Positions 26,317 to 35,128 of a DNA stretch of 64,000 nt are shown piece after piece; the stretch's first letter is position 1, and each line of letters begins with the position of its first letter. The DNA is from JAUUZT01 sp964654015 (lineage in GTDB: Bacteria > Chloroflexota > Dehalococcoidia > GIF9 > AB-539-J10), in contig CAZZHQ010000003.1 in NCBI GenBank assembly GCA_964654015.1, forward strand, positions 24,281 through 88,280, given 5' to 3'. The position numbers and the translations under genes were made by a program. The notes under the pieces were generated by a model. That model did not search any database and was not told the origin of the DNA. It worked only from the letters and a program-made list of their open reading frames with translations.

Positions 26317-27891
26317 ATGAAAGTAAGTACAGTAGATGAATTAAGAAGATTAGACAGAGAGGCCATAAATACTTTCAATATTCCTGAGGACATACTGATG
26401 GAGAATGCAGGGCTGTCAGTATACTTCACAATTCTGAAAGAATTCGGCGTGGAGAACAGGAAATTCTCCGTTTTTTGTGGAGGAGGAAATAACGGGGGTG
26501 ATGGATTAGTCGTCGCCCGAAAACTTCATTCCAGTGGCGGAATAGTAAGAGTTTTCCTATTGGAAGACGAGTCCAAATTCAAAGGTGCCGCAAAAAAAAA
26601 TCTCCAGATATTATCAAAAATGCCAATAGAGATCTGCAAGATTGACTCAATTAAAGATGTGAAATCCACCGTAGATGACTCAGACGCTATCGTTGACGCT
26701 ATTCTGGGCATAGGATTGACAAGAGATATCAGCGGCTTATGCCAAGATGTAATTCAGGTGATAAACGAGAGCCTTAAGACAGTGTTTAGTATCGATATTC
26801 CGTCAGGAATAAGCGGTGATACGGGAGCGATAAAGGGCACAGCGATAAAGGCAGATTACACCGTGACGTTTGGACTCCCTAAAATAGGAAATATTCTCTA
26901 TCCTGGATATGGACATTGTGGGAAACTATATGTATCACACATCTCTTTCCCTCCAATACTTTACAGTTCCGATTCCATAAAGATAGAGATAAGCAGTCTT
27001 TCGGAACTTACCAGAAGAAACAGTACCGCTCACAAAGGAGATTTCGCAGAGGTATTATTTATCGCCGGGGCAGCAGGATATTATGGTGCGCCATATTTCT
27101 CGGCTTTATCATTCCTAAAAGCTGGAGGGGGCTACTCCCGCCTGGCTGCTCCCGTATCCATTTCACCATTCCTGGCAAGCAAAGGAAGCGAAATCGTTTT
27201 CGTCCCTCAAACTGAAACACCTTCAGGAAGTATTTCGCTAGAAAACAAAGACAGACTGCTTGAACTTGCTGAGAATATGGACATGGTTGTTATAGGACCA
27301 GGCCTTTCTCTTAATGAAGAAACTCAACAACTTGTACGAGAGCTAACACCTCTAATTAGTAAGCCCCTGCTCATAGATGGTGATGGGCTTACTGCTATCT
27401 CAAAGGAAATGAATTTGATAAAAAATAGAAAGGCTGAAACCATTCTTACCCCCCACATGGGCGAGATGGCAAGAATCGCCAGAATGCAGACAAAAGAAAT
27501 AAATGAAAACAAAATAGGGGTCTTGCAGCAGATGGCAAGAGAACTCAACGCCACGATAGTATTAAAAGGAGCCCATTCACTCATCGGGTACCCCGATGAA
27601 ACAGTTAATATCAATATGAGTGGAAACTCCGGCATGGCAACCGCTGGAAGTGGTGATGTCCTGACAGGAACCATTGCCGGAATGTTCGGACTGGGATTGT
27701 CTCTCAGAAATGCTGTAAGAATGGGTGTGTTTATGCATGGGCTCTCCGGTGACCTATCTGCAACCGATAAAGGAGAGGATGGTATAACAGCTCAGGATAT
27801 AATGGACTATCTCCCAATCAGTATAAAATACTACAGGGAAAATTATCCAAATATCTCACAAAACTCCTACAACAGTATTTTTATGATATAG
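26317..27891 (+). CDS. nnr: bifunctional NAD(P)H-hydrate epimerase / ADP-dependent dehydratase
   Basis: About 524 residues that repair damaged NADHX/NADPHX. The N-terminal YjeF_N epimerase domain (about 1-210) shows FCGGGNNGGDGLVVARKL and DAILGIGL; the C-terminal ribokinase-like dehydratase domain has GPGLS, the ATP-site motif with SGMATAGSGDVLTG, and FMHGLSGDLSA. I chose the ATG at 26317, preceded by GGGGAATAGAG, because homology begins at MKVSTVDELRRLD; an upstream in-frame ATG adds eight residues. Plus-strand gene with its own promoter. Confidence 0.94.
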   Translation: MKVSTVDELRRLDREAINTFNIPEDILMENAGLSVYFTILKEFGVENRKFSVFCGGGNNGGDGLVVARKLHSSGGIVRVFLLEDESKFKGAAKKNLQILSKMPIEICKIDSIKDVKSTVDDSDAIVDAILGIGLTRDISGLCQDVIQVINESLKTVFSIDIPSGISGDTGAIKGTAIKADYTVTFGLPKIGNILYPGYGHCGKLYVSHISFPPILYSSDSIKIEISSLSELTRRNSTAHKGDFAEVLFIAGAAGYYGAPYFSALSFLKAGGGYSRLAAPVSISPFLASKGSEIVFVPQTETPSGSISLENKDRLLELAENMDMVVIGPGLSLNEETQQLVRELTPLISKPLLIDGDGLTAISKEMNLIKNRKAETILTPHMGEMARIARMQTKEINENKIGVLQQMARELNATIVLKGAHSLIGYPDETVNINMSGNSGMATAGSGDVLTGTIAGMFGLGLSLRNAVRMGVFMHGLSGDLSATDKGEDGITAQDIMDYLPISIKYYRENYPNISQNSYNSIFMI

Positions 27892-28105
27892 ATTCGAAAT
27901 CAAAAAAGTGCTAACTGAATATTACTCAATATCAGCAATGCCAGTCAGTAAAAAAGGTGGAATCAATTCCCAAAAGACCAGAGTATCTAAAGAATTAAAA
28001 ACTACAATGAAGAGGCTAACGAAGTCCTTGTTTTGCTCAATAGAGGCAAAGTACAAGGCACAGGGGTTCCATAATCCTTGTAGACAGAGAGGATTGTATT
28101 AACAG

Positions 28106-28981
28106 ATGACACAAACATTGCTTATAATTATTATAATCATTCTGGTTGCAATCATCTTCCTTGTTCTTATAAGAAGAGGAGTGAATCCAAGAGATATAGA
28201 AGGTGCTGTATTAAGTACCTGGAATAAGTTGGGTCTGGATGAAAAGATGGCAAAAGTGGCACTCCACGCACAAGACATCAGAGATAGCCACAGGTCAATT
28301 GAGCAGATGCTTCGCGTCCCAACTGAGCGCGCCGCGTTAGGTGAAATCAGCCTGGAAACAATACTTTCGGACCAGCTTCCACCCGACATGTTTGGCATCA
28401 GAAAATCAGTACTAGGGGGGAAATTCCCTGATGCATATATCCGCTCCACCGTTGGACTCATATGTATAGATTCAAAATTCCCTCTGGACAACTATCTAAA
28501 AATGATGGAGGTCGAAGAGCCAGCAACGAAAGAGCAGTTTAAGAATTACTTCCGAAGGGATATTCGAGGCCATCTGGATAAAATAGCCAGAGACTACGTG
28601 TGCCCAGAGCATGGTTCAGCTGATTTTGCCTTCGCATATATCCCGTCTGAAGGTGTCTATTACTTTTTGGTCAACGAGGAATTCCAGATGTTACAAGACT
28701 TCACCAGGAGAGGAGTCCAGGTTACTTCACCTTTAACTCTTTCGCACAAAGTCGAGCTGATTAAAGCAGGAGTCCATTCCAAAAAACTTTCAGAGGAAGC
28801 GGAAAGTATAAGAATTGATCTCAACATAATTTCACAAAGATTCAATGAGATTGATGAGTTATGGAGGGTGTTTTATGGCACTCACCTGAGAAATGCAGTG
28901 GAGAAGGCAGAGGAACTGGATAGAGCTTATAAGAAGTTAAGAGATGAATTTGACAAGATATCAAGGATGTCACAGGACTGA
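28106..28981 (+). CDS. RmuC-family DNA recombination protein, short form
   Basis: 291 residues. An N-terminal Ile/Val-rich membrane anchor (residues 4-22) is followed by the RmuC domain: RAALGEISLETILSDQLPP, VICIDSKFPLDNY with the nuclease-like Asp/Lys, and VPSEGVYYFL-type strands (here IPSEGVYYFL). C-terminal ~60 residues are helical and charged. E. coli RmuC is about 475 residues with a longer coiled coil before this domain; here it is replaced by a short charged linker. It limits recombination at inverted repeats in other bacteria. Downstream is a radical SAM gene. Confidence 0.85.
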   Translation: MTQTLLIIIIIILVAIIFLVLIRRGVNPRDIEGAVLSTWNKLGLDEKMAKVALHAQDIRDSHRSIEQMLRVPTERAALGEISLETILSDQLPPDMFGIRKSVLGGKFPDAYIRSTVGLICIDSKFPLDNYLKMMEVEEPATKEQFKNYFRRDIRGHLDKIARDYVCPEHGSADFAFAYIPSEGVYYFLVNEEFQMLQDFTRRGVQVTSPLTLSHKVELIKAGVHSKKLSEEAESIRIDLNIISQRFNEIDELWRVFYGTHLRNAVEKAEELDRAYKKLRDEFDKISRMSQD

Positions 28982-29104
28982 TATAATTGGAATATCCAGT
29001 CCGCTACAGGCAAACATTTGCTGCTTTCTCTACAACTAGTATGATTTGGCCGAAGATAGGAGAGATGTTAGTAGTGATAACGCACAGTAATTGTAAATAA
29101 TATT

Positions 29105-30049
29105 ATGATAGCTTTTGGGCCAGTTCCTTCGAGACGATTAGGACATAGTCTGGGAATAAATAATATCCCTCCAAAGATATGTTCATATGCCTGCGTTTAC
29201 TGCCAACTTGGGAGAACAATAAAAATACAGCTTGCCCGTAGGGAGTTTTACAAACCTACTGACATAATAAAAGATATCGTGAATAAAGTAACAGAAGCCA
29301 GAGGGAAAAAGGAACCTATCGATTACTTAAGCTTCGTACCTGATGGAGAACCCACTTTGGATGTCAATTTAGGGAAAGAAATCGATCTGCTTAAACCCCT
29401 AGGAATAAAAATCGCTGTAATTTCAAATGCATCGCTTATAGCTGATAGTTTTGTTAGAGATGACCTGGCAAAAGCCGACTGGGTTTCCCTTAAGGTTGAT
29501 GCCATGAGCGAAGAATGCTGGCGCCAGATTGACAGGCCACATGGGTCATTAAAACTAAAGGATATTCTAAAGGGCATAAGTACGTTTTCTAACATGTTCA
29601 AAGGAACACTGGTAACTGAAACAATGCTAATCAAAGGTGTAAACGATAGCCAAAATGAAATCAGTAAAATAGCTAGTTTTCTGATGGATATAAATCCAAA
29701 TAAGGTATATATAGCAGTACCCACCAGGCCCCCAGCAGAAAAATGGGTTAAACCAGCTTGTGAACATAGTATCAATAGGGCTTATCAAATATTTACTGAA
29801 AAGCTAGATAAGGTGGAGTATCTGCTAGGTTACGAAGGAAATGCCTTCGCCTTTACTAGCAACGCCGAAGACGATTTACTTAGCATAACTTCAGTTCATC
29901 CCATGAGAGAGGATGCCATAAACGAGTTTCTATTGAAATCTAACACTGACTCTCATCTTATTAAGAGACTAATTACCGAAGGAAAATTGGTAGAGACTGA
30001 ATACAACGGCAAGAAATTCTACACAAGAAGGTTATCAAGGCAAACCTAA
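29105..30049 (+). CDS. radical SAM protein
   Basis: 314 residues with a cluster-binding motif C26-x3-C30-x2-C33 in KICSYACVYCQLG. SAM-contact motifs include VPDGEPTLD and KVDAM. The start MIAFGPVPSRRLGHSLGINNI is characteristic of a widespread radical SAM subfamily without a verified function. The C-terminal ~70 residues contain a small winged-helix-like segment (LITEGKLVETEYNGKKFYTR). No obvious ribosome-binding site precedes the ATG. The substrate is unknown. Confidence 0.85.
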   Translation: MIAFGPVPSRRLGHSLGINNIPPKICSYACVYCQLGRTIKIQLARREFYKPTDIIKDIVNKVTEARGKKEPIDYLSFVPDGEPTLDVNLGKEIDLLKPLGIKIAVISNASLIADSFVRDDLAKADWVSLKVDAMSEECWRQIDRPHGSLKLKDILKGISTFSNMFKGTLVTETMLIKGVNDSQNEISKIASFLMDINPNKVYIAVPTRPPAEKWVKPACEHSINRAYQIFTEKLDKVEYLLGYEGNAFAFTSNAEDDLLSITSVHPMREDAINEFLLKSNTDSHLIKRLITEGKLVETEYNGKKFYTRRLSRQT

Positions 30050-30190
30050 TGACACATTCTGCCATTCCCAGTTCGCTTTCTTGCTGTATAAGTATATACT
30101 TCAAAATCTAACAGTTCAGATTTCTCCACTTTGTACAATATTATGGCTCCTGCTCTCTGCTTTAAATCACAGTTTCTATATTAGCCGCTC

Positions 30191-30199
30191 TGGTATAAT
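30191..30199 (+). promoter_or_regulatory. extended -10 promoter just before the deacetylase ATG
   Basis: TGGTATAAT matches the extended -10 consensus. The ATG at 30206 begins only six bases after it, so transcription should start at or next to the A of the start codon, giving a leaderless message. Confidence 0.6.
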
Positions 30200-30205
30200 G
30201 TACGC

Positions 30206-31240
30206 ATGAAATCTGGGCTGGTTTATGATCCGATCTACCTGGAGCATAACACAGGAGAGCACCCGGAAAATGCCAGTAGACTTATCTCCATAATGTCGCA
30301 TTTAAAGCAAACTGGCATAGAGGAGTCCCTAACCATGCTTCAGCCACAGATCGCCTTAAAAGAAGACCTGGAGATGGTACACGATGAGAGATATATTGCC
30401 AAGATAAAATATACTGCAGAAAATGGCGGAGGCTGGCTGGATCCAGACACTTTTATATGTTCAAAATCATATGAAGCAGCTCTATATGCTGCTGGTGGAC
30501 TGATAACCGCCCTGAAAGCAGTGTGGAATAATGAGGTTAACAATGCCTTCGCTCTGGTTAGACCTCCGGGTCATCACGCCGTCACAAATCATGCCATGGG
30601 ATTTTGCCTGTTTAATAACATAGCAATCGCAGCAAAATTTGCACTTGCATACTTAGACGTTGAACGTATTCTCCTTGTTGACTTCGATGTTCATCACGGA
30701 AATGGAACCCAAGATACTTTTTACAATGATCCCAGGGTACTCTATTTTTCCACACATCAGTATCCCTTCTTCCCTGGTTCAGGAAGCGCCGACGAGATAG
30801 GAGAAGGAGAGGGAGTAGGGTTCACAGTAAATTTTCCGATGAGGGCTGGGTGGGGAGACCAAGAGTATTCCAGGATTTACAATGAAATTCTAATCCCAAT
30901 AGCAAGAAGATTCCAACCACAGGTTATTCTGGTCTCCGCAGGATTTGATGCTCATTGGGCAGACAGACTAGCCATGATGCAAGCAACTATATCTGGGTTC
31001 GCTCATATAATAACTATACTCAAAGATTTAGCAACAGAACTATGTGATGGTCGGCTTATCTTCACTCTGGAAGGTGGCTACAATCTACAAGTAATTGCTT
31101 CTTCGGTAGAGTCTACTTTTAACATCCTTCTGGGCAACCCTAAAATAAACGACCCCTTAGGTAAAGCACCGTCAGAGAACCACGACGGATTTGAAGAGTC
31201 TCTCCTGAAGGTAAAGACGTTACATCACCTGGAGAGATAA
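30206..31240 (+). CDS. histone deacetylase / AcuC-type deacetylase family protein
   Basis: 344 residues of the arginase/deacetylase fold. The paired catalytic His123-His124 lie in RPPGHHA, the zinc ligands are D161 and H163 in VDFDVHHGNG and the Asp of SAGFDAH near 249, and the transition-state Tyr lies in LEGGYN. The N-terminus (GLVYDPIYLEHNTGEHPENASRL) is typical. Such bacterial enzymes deacetylate acetyl-lysine, polyamines or related amides; the substrate here is unknown. It has an extended -10 six bases before the ATG and no ribosome-binding site. It faces secF. Confidence 0.92.
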   Translation: MKSGLVYDPIYLEHNTGEHPENASRLISIMSHLKQTGIEESLTMLQPQIALKEDLEMVHDERYIAKIKYTAENGGGWLDPDTFICSKSYEAALYAAGGLITALKAVWNNEVNNAFALVRPPGHHAVTNHAMGFCLFNNIAIAAKFALAYLDVERILLVDFDVHHGNGTQDTFYNDPRVLYFSTHQYPFFPGSGSADEIGEGEGVGFTVNFPMRAGWGDQEYSRIYNEILIPIARRFQPQVILVSAGFDAHWADRLAMMQATISGFAHIITILKDLATELCDGRLIFTLEGGYNLQVIASSVESTFNILLGNPKINDPLGKAPSENHDGFEESLLKVKTLHHLER

Positions 31241-31295
31241 CATGACCTTAATTGTTCTGCCTTTCGCCTTCTTTAATAAATTGTTGCTATAGCGG

Positions 31296-32213
31296 TTACA
31301 CCATTTTTCTACCAAAGGACAGCCCTGAAAACACCTTTCGCCATTCTTTTTTCTCCCAGACTGCCAATAGTGGCCCCGCTATTAACATCGAACTATAGGT
31401 GCCAGCAAGCAACCCTATGAGTAATACCAGCATAAAATTATGTATCGTTGTCCCACCAAAAAGAAAGAGAGCCAGGATAACGCAGATAGTAGTCAAAGAA
31501 GTATTCAGAGAGCGCCCCAGAGTTTCCAAAAGGCTGGAATTAACTACTACTGCAAAATCTAAGCTAATACCTTTGATTATATTTTCTCTAATGCGGTCAA
31601 AAACCACTACTGTATTGTTAATACTATAGCCCACTACTGTCAGTACACCAGTTAGGAACATGGCATCAATTTCCATACCTACTGTCTTACCCATGATAGA
31701 AAAGATTCCCGCTACGATAAGCACGTTATGAATCAATGCAATTATAGCGCATGCCCCCCACCTGAAAGGACTGGGCATTCGACGGAAAGCCCATGCAATA
31801 TAAAATAACATAGCTATAGAAGCAATCATTACGGCGATGCCTGCACTAGTCGCTGTCTCGCCCGCGATAGAGGGGGAAATTGTATTATAGTCACGTACGA
31901 CAACTTCAGTGCTTAACTCTTCTGATAACTTCGTGGTTAACTCCTCCCTCTCAGCAGGGGTTATCTCTTTCATGCGTAAGAGAAAATCCTCGTCGCTGCT
32001 TTGAATTATTGCCTCCAGGTGTCCAAACGTTGTTATCTCTTGCCGTAGTTCCTCTTGCTGAACCTGTGGATTGAAACGAAGAGTCATAGAAGTGCCACCG
32101 GTAAAATCAATCCCTGGCTGCAACCCAAAAACCACCAGCGAGACTATGGATATCCCCATCGCTATAGTGGATAGCAGAAAAAACCATTGCTTTCTTCCCA
32201 TAAAGTCAATCAT
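31296..32213 (-). CDS. secF: protein translocase subunit SecF
   Basis: 305 residues with six membrane helices. N-terminal VFGLQPGIDFTGGTSMTLRF, the VGYSINNTVVVFDRIREN motif in the fourth helix region and the C-terminal helix are standard. Together with SecD it pulls substrates outward using the proton-motive force. Its ATG overlaps the secD stop by four bases (ATGA). The operon is cca-secD-secF. Confidence 0.96.
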   Translation of the reverse strand: MIDFMGRKQWFFLLSTIAMGISIVSLVVFGLQPGIDFTGGTSMTLRFNPQVQQEELRQEITTFGHLEAIIQSSDEDFLLRMKEITPAEREELTTKLSEELSTEVVVRDYNTISPSIAGETATSAGIAVMIASIAMLFYIAWAFRRMPSPFRWGACAIIALIHNVLIVAGIFSIMGKTVGMEIDAMFLTGVLTVVGYSINNTVVVFDRIRENIIKGISLDFAVVVNSSLLETLGRSLNTSLTTICVILALFLFGGTTIHNFMLVLLIGLLAGTYSSMLIAGPLLAVWEKKEWRKVFSGLSFGRKMV

Positions 32214-33565
32214 TTTTCAACTCCGTAAGCTTTTAAATCGGTAATTCTCTGGCTATTGACAATGAGACGAAGAAAGGTTCGAGTAATAACGATAGCAGTA
32301 AACATACTCAGTGCCACGCCAATAAATAGAGTTAGCGCAAAACCTCTGACCATAAAAGCACCGAAGGTACCACCCAACCAGAAAAGGACAATGCAAGCAA
32401 TAAAAGTGGTTATATTACTATCTCGAATAGCTGTCCAGGCCCGGTTAAACCCAGCCTCCACAGCCATTTTCAGGTTATGGCCAGCACGCAACTCCTCTTT
32501 CATTCTCTCAAAAATGAGCACATTTGCATCCACAGCCATACCAAAAGATAAGATGGCAGCAGCAATTCCAGGCAAGGTTAATGTCAGGTTCGCAGAAAAT
32601 ATCTTAAAGATGGCTACTAATAACGTTCCATAAATAACAAGGCTCAAGCAAGCAATCAAACCAGGAAAACGATAGTAGAGAATCATAAACAGCAGCAGCA
32701 GAATCAAACCAATATTCGCCGCCAGTATGCTTTTCCTTACAGAATCGGCTCCCAGAGAGGCATCTACATCCCGCTGGTCAATAAGGTCTAATGGGAGATC
32801 CAGGGCACCGGAATTAAGCTTTATCGTCAGGCTTCCGGCCTCTTCAATAGTAAAGTCGCCCTCAATCCGCCCGGGAGTACCCGACGTTATCACACTCCGA
32901 ACCACAGGCGTTGAAATAATATCCTTGTCGATGACAATAGCCAGGGGTCTATTCAGATTAGCTTCAGTTATCTTCTCAAAAAGATATGCTCCCTCGCTAT
33001 CCCATTCAATAACAACCACCGGTCCTTGATAGGGGTCAATATCCTGATACGCCCGCTTTAGATATTCTCCAGTAAGAGCTTTTACTTTGCCATCCTTTCC
33101 CTCCGCTTCAGCGGGTTCCTCACTGAAAGTCCAGTAACCTTCCTCATCAAGCAAAGGTTCACCGTATTCATCCAGTTCCTGTTCTACAAAATAAAGCTGC
33201 CCTGTTTCACCTATAAGCTCAATCGCTCTGCCGATATCCTTCTCTCCAGGGAGTTGAACCAGTATTCGATCAACCCCCATTCTCTGGATTACTGGTTCTG
33301 TCGCCCCATATTCATTAACCCTTCGTTGAATCTTCTCAATCACTGCTGATAAGACAACTTCATCGCTCATATCAGGGTCTTTCTTCGACAAATCAGCCCG
33401 ATAGAGCAACTGACTGCCACCACGGAGATCAAGTCCCAGGGTTAAACCATTAGAACCAAGTAGCTTTTCATTAAAAGGGACTATTTGCCATAATGACAGA
33501 CCAAACAATACAATGATAAATATAAGCAGATAACGATTCTTCTTCAAATTACTATCTCGAACCAC
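32210..33565 (-). CDS. secD: protein translocase subunit SecD
   Basis: 451 residues. LGLDLRGGSQLLYRAD follows the first helix; the periplasmic P1 domain contains an acidic Glu-rich stretch around residues 130-160 (VEQELDEYGEPLLDEEG); FGMAVDANVLIFERMKEELR is the C-terminal signature. Five to six membrane helices. The GTG start overlaps the upstream cca gene by 14 bases. Works with SecF and SecYEG. Confidence 0.96.
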   Translation of the reverse strand: MVRDSNLKKNRYLLIFIIVLFGLSLWQIVPFNEKLLGSNGLTLGLDLRGGSQLLYRADLSKKDPDMSDEVVLSAVIEKIQRRVNEYGATEPVIQRMGVDRILVQLPGEKDIGRAIELIGETGQLYFVEQELDEYGEPLLDEEGYWTFSEEPAEAEGKDGKVKALTGEYLKRAYQDIDPYQGPVVVIEWDSEGAYLFEKITEANLNRPLAIVIDKDIISTPVVRSVITSGTPGRIEGDFTIEEAGSLTIKLNSGALDLPLDLIDQRDVDASLGADSVRKSILAANIGLILLLLFMILYYRFPGLIACLSLVIYGTLLVAIFKIFSANLTLTLPGIAAAILSFGMAVDANVLIFERMKEELRAGHNLKMAVEAGFNRAWTAIRDSNITTFIACIVLFWLGGTFGAFMVRGFALTLFIGVALSMFTAIVITRTFLRLIVNSQRITDLKAYGVEK

Positions 33566-35039
33566 AGCGTTGTTTATTTAATTCCTTATCCGCCAACGCC
33601 AAGGCTTCCTCTTTATTATTTATCTCACCACTGGCCTGAGCCTCATGTAACATTTTCAGTAACTCTCCAAGCAACGGGCCAGAAGCCAAGCCAAATTTCT
33701 CCATGAGGTCATATCCATTTACAATCTTAATCGGCTGAATCTTGGTTTGTTGTTCTTCATATTCCTCCAGAATATAAGAAATCAATCGGCAATGTCGTCT
33801 CCATCCTTTCATAGTTGCCAGGGGCCCCAGGCAAGCCAGGTAATCAGCCAAAGTTAATAATAGAATATCAATTCCCGAATCTCCCCTATCGCGAAAATAG
33901 CGATAGATTGCCTTACTGGAGGGCAATCCCTCCGTTGCCATCTGAACAGGATGAAGATGATGCCCTACCATATCTTCTACAAGCTTCGTTTCACGCACGC
34001 TGAAGCGTAATCTTTCCATGATGTTTATTGCCAATTCCGCACCTTGATTGGCATGCCCCAAAAAACGCGCCCGGCCATTGTCAGCCAAGGTCTTTGTCCT
34101 CGGTTTAGCCACATCATGAAGAAAGGCTGCTATTTTGAGAAGAACTCTGTGATTGCTGCCCTTGGAAACCTCCTCGGCCAGGTGGTTCTCAATCTCCTCT
34201 GACCAGATAGTTGTAGACAACATCTCTCCGTTGCTATACTCCCAATCGCTTTCACGCATAACGAACTCAAGCGTTGCCACCGTCTGCAGAGAATGCTCAA
34301 AGATATCCCAGAAATGCACAGTAGGCTGCTCTACTCCCTTTGCATCTATCATCTCAGGTAGCAAAGCTGTTAACAGCCCCAGATTATCCAAACGGCGGAG
34401 ATTATGCGATGCTCCGGGCAAATGAAGCAAGCGAAGCAGTTCTTCCCTAATCCTCTCACCAGCAACTTTGCTGACAGATTGTGAACACTCTCGAATAAGA
34501 AATTCAGTATGTTGATCTATCTCAAAATTAAGCTCAGCAGCCAGACGCACTGCCTTCAGTAACCTAACGGCATCATCCTCAAATGATTGATCACTTACCG
34601 CTCGTAACACTTTGTTTTGTATATCTTCTCTGCCAGCAAACGGATCGATGATCTTCATTGGGGATTCCACACTGAACCCATCGAGTTCGACAGCCATTGC
34701 ATCGATGGTGAAGTCACGACGAGCAAGGTCTGATTCAATATCATCTGAAAAAGAGGAAAAATCCATATGCCATTGTCCCTCTTCCTCGACTATCACAACT
34801 CTGCCTATGTTGTTTGCCCTGTCTAGTACTATAAACTTTCCACCAAACTCTTTAGCAACAGCTTCAGCGATAATCAGGGCATTTCCATCGATGGCTATGT
34901 CGATGTCGTTTGTCTGCCTCTCCAAGATCATGTCTCTAACAAACCCACCAACGACATAGCCATGATGCCCTTGAAGTTTTATCAGGTGACAAATCCTATC
35001 GCGACAGAAAAAAATACGGTCTTGAACGGTAGAAAACAT
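33552..35039 (-). CDS. cca: CCA tRNA nucleotidyltransferase with HD domain
   Basis: 495 residues. Nucleotidyltransferase head: GYVVGGFVRDMIL, NDIDIAIDG with the catalytic Asp pair, and RRDFTIDAMAVEL; RNA-binding helices follow, then an HD domain near residue 290 with FLHDVAKPRTK. It adds or repairs the CCA end of tRNA. A promoter with excellent boxes ends only 10 bases before the ATG and no Shine-Dalgarno is present, so the transcript is nearly leaderless. secD overlaps its 3' end. Confidence 0.94.
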   Translation of the reverse strand: MFSTVQDRIFFCRDRICHLIKLQGHHGYVVGGFVRDMILERQTNDIDIAIDGNALIIAEAVAKEFGGKFIVLDRANNIGRVVIVEEEGQWHMDFSSFSDDIESDLARRDFTIDAMAVELDGFSVESPMKIIDPFAGREDIQNKVLRAVSDQSFEDDAVRLLKAVRLAAELNFEIDQHTEFLIRECSQSVSKVAGERIREELLRLLHLPGASHNLRRLDNLGLLTALLPEMIDAKGVEQPTVHFWDIFEHSLQTVATLEFVMRESDWEYSNGEMLSTTIWSEEIENHLAEEVSKGSNHRVLLKIAAFLHDVAKPRTKTLADNGRARFLGHANQGAELAINIMERLRFSVRETKLVEDMVGHHLHPVQMATEGLPSSKAIYRYFRDRGDSGIDILLLTLADYLACLGPLATMKGWRRHCRLISYILEEYEEQQTKIQPIKIVNGYDLMEKFGLASGPLLGELLKMLHEAQASGEINNKEEALALADKELNKQRCGSR

Positions 35040-35049
35040 ATGAGTAGTA

Positions 35050-35078
35050 ATTGTACCTTGCGACGCAGCTATTGTAAA
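35050..35078 (-). promoter_or_regulatory. promoter of cca-secD-secF, near-leaderless
   Basis: Minus strand: -35 TTTACA (five of six), 17-base spacer, -10 TACAAT (five of six). The cca ATG is 10 bases beyond the -10 box, so the predicted leader is only about three bases. Confidence 0.65.
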
Positions 35079-35128
35079 GAATAACGACTTGGCTCTGTCA
35101 ATCGAGAAGACTGTATTTATGCGACTGC

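Noticed and set aside
27908..28102. A 64-codon GTG frame between nnr and the RmuC-like gene
   Set aside because: Ser/Lys-rich with no recognisable domain and no ribosome-binding site.
31241..31295. Possible terminator between the convergent deacetylase and secF genes
   Set aside because: No GC-rich inverted repeat with a T-run could be found in the 55-base gap.
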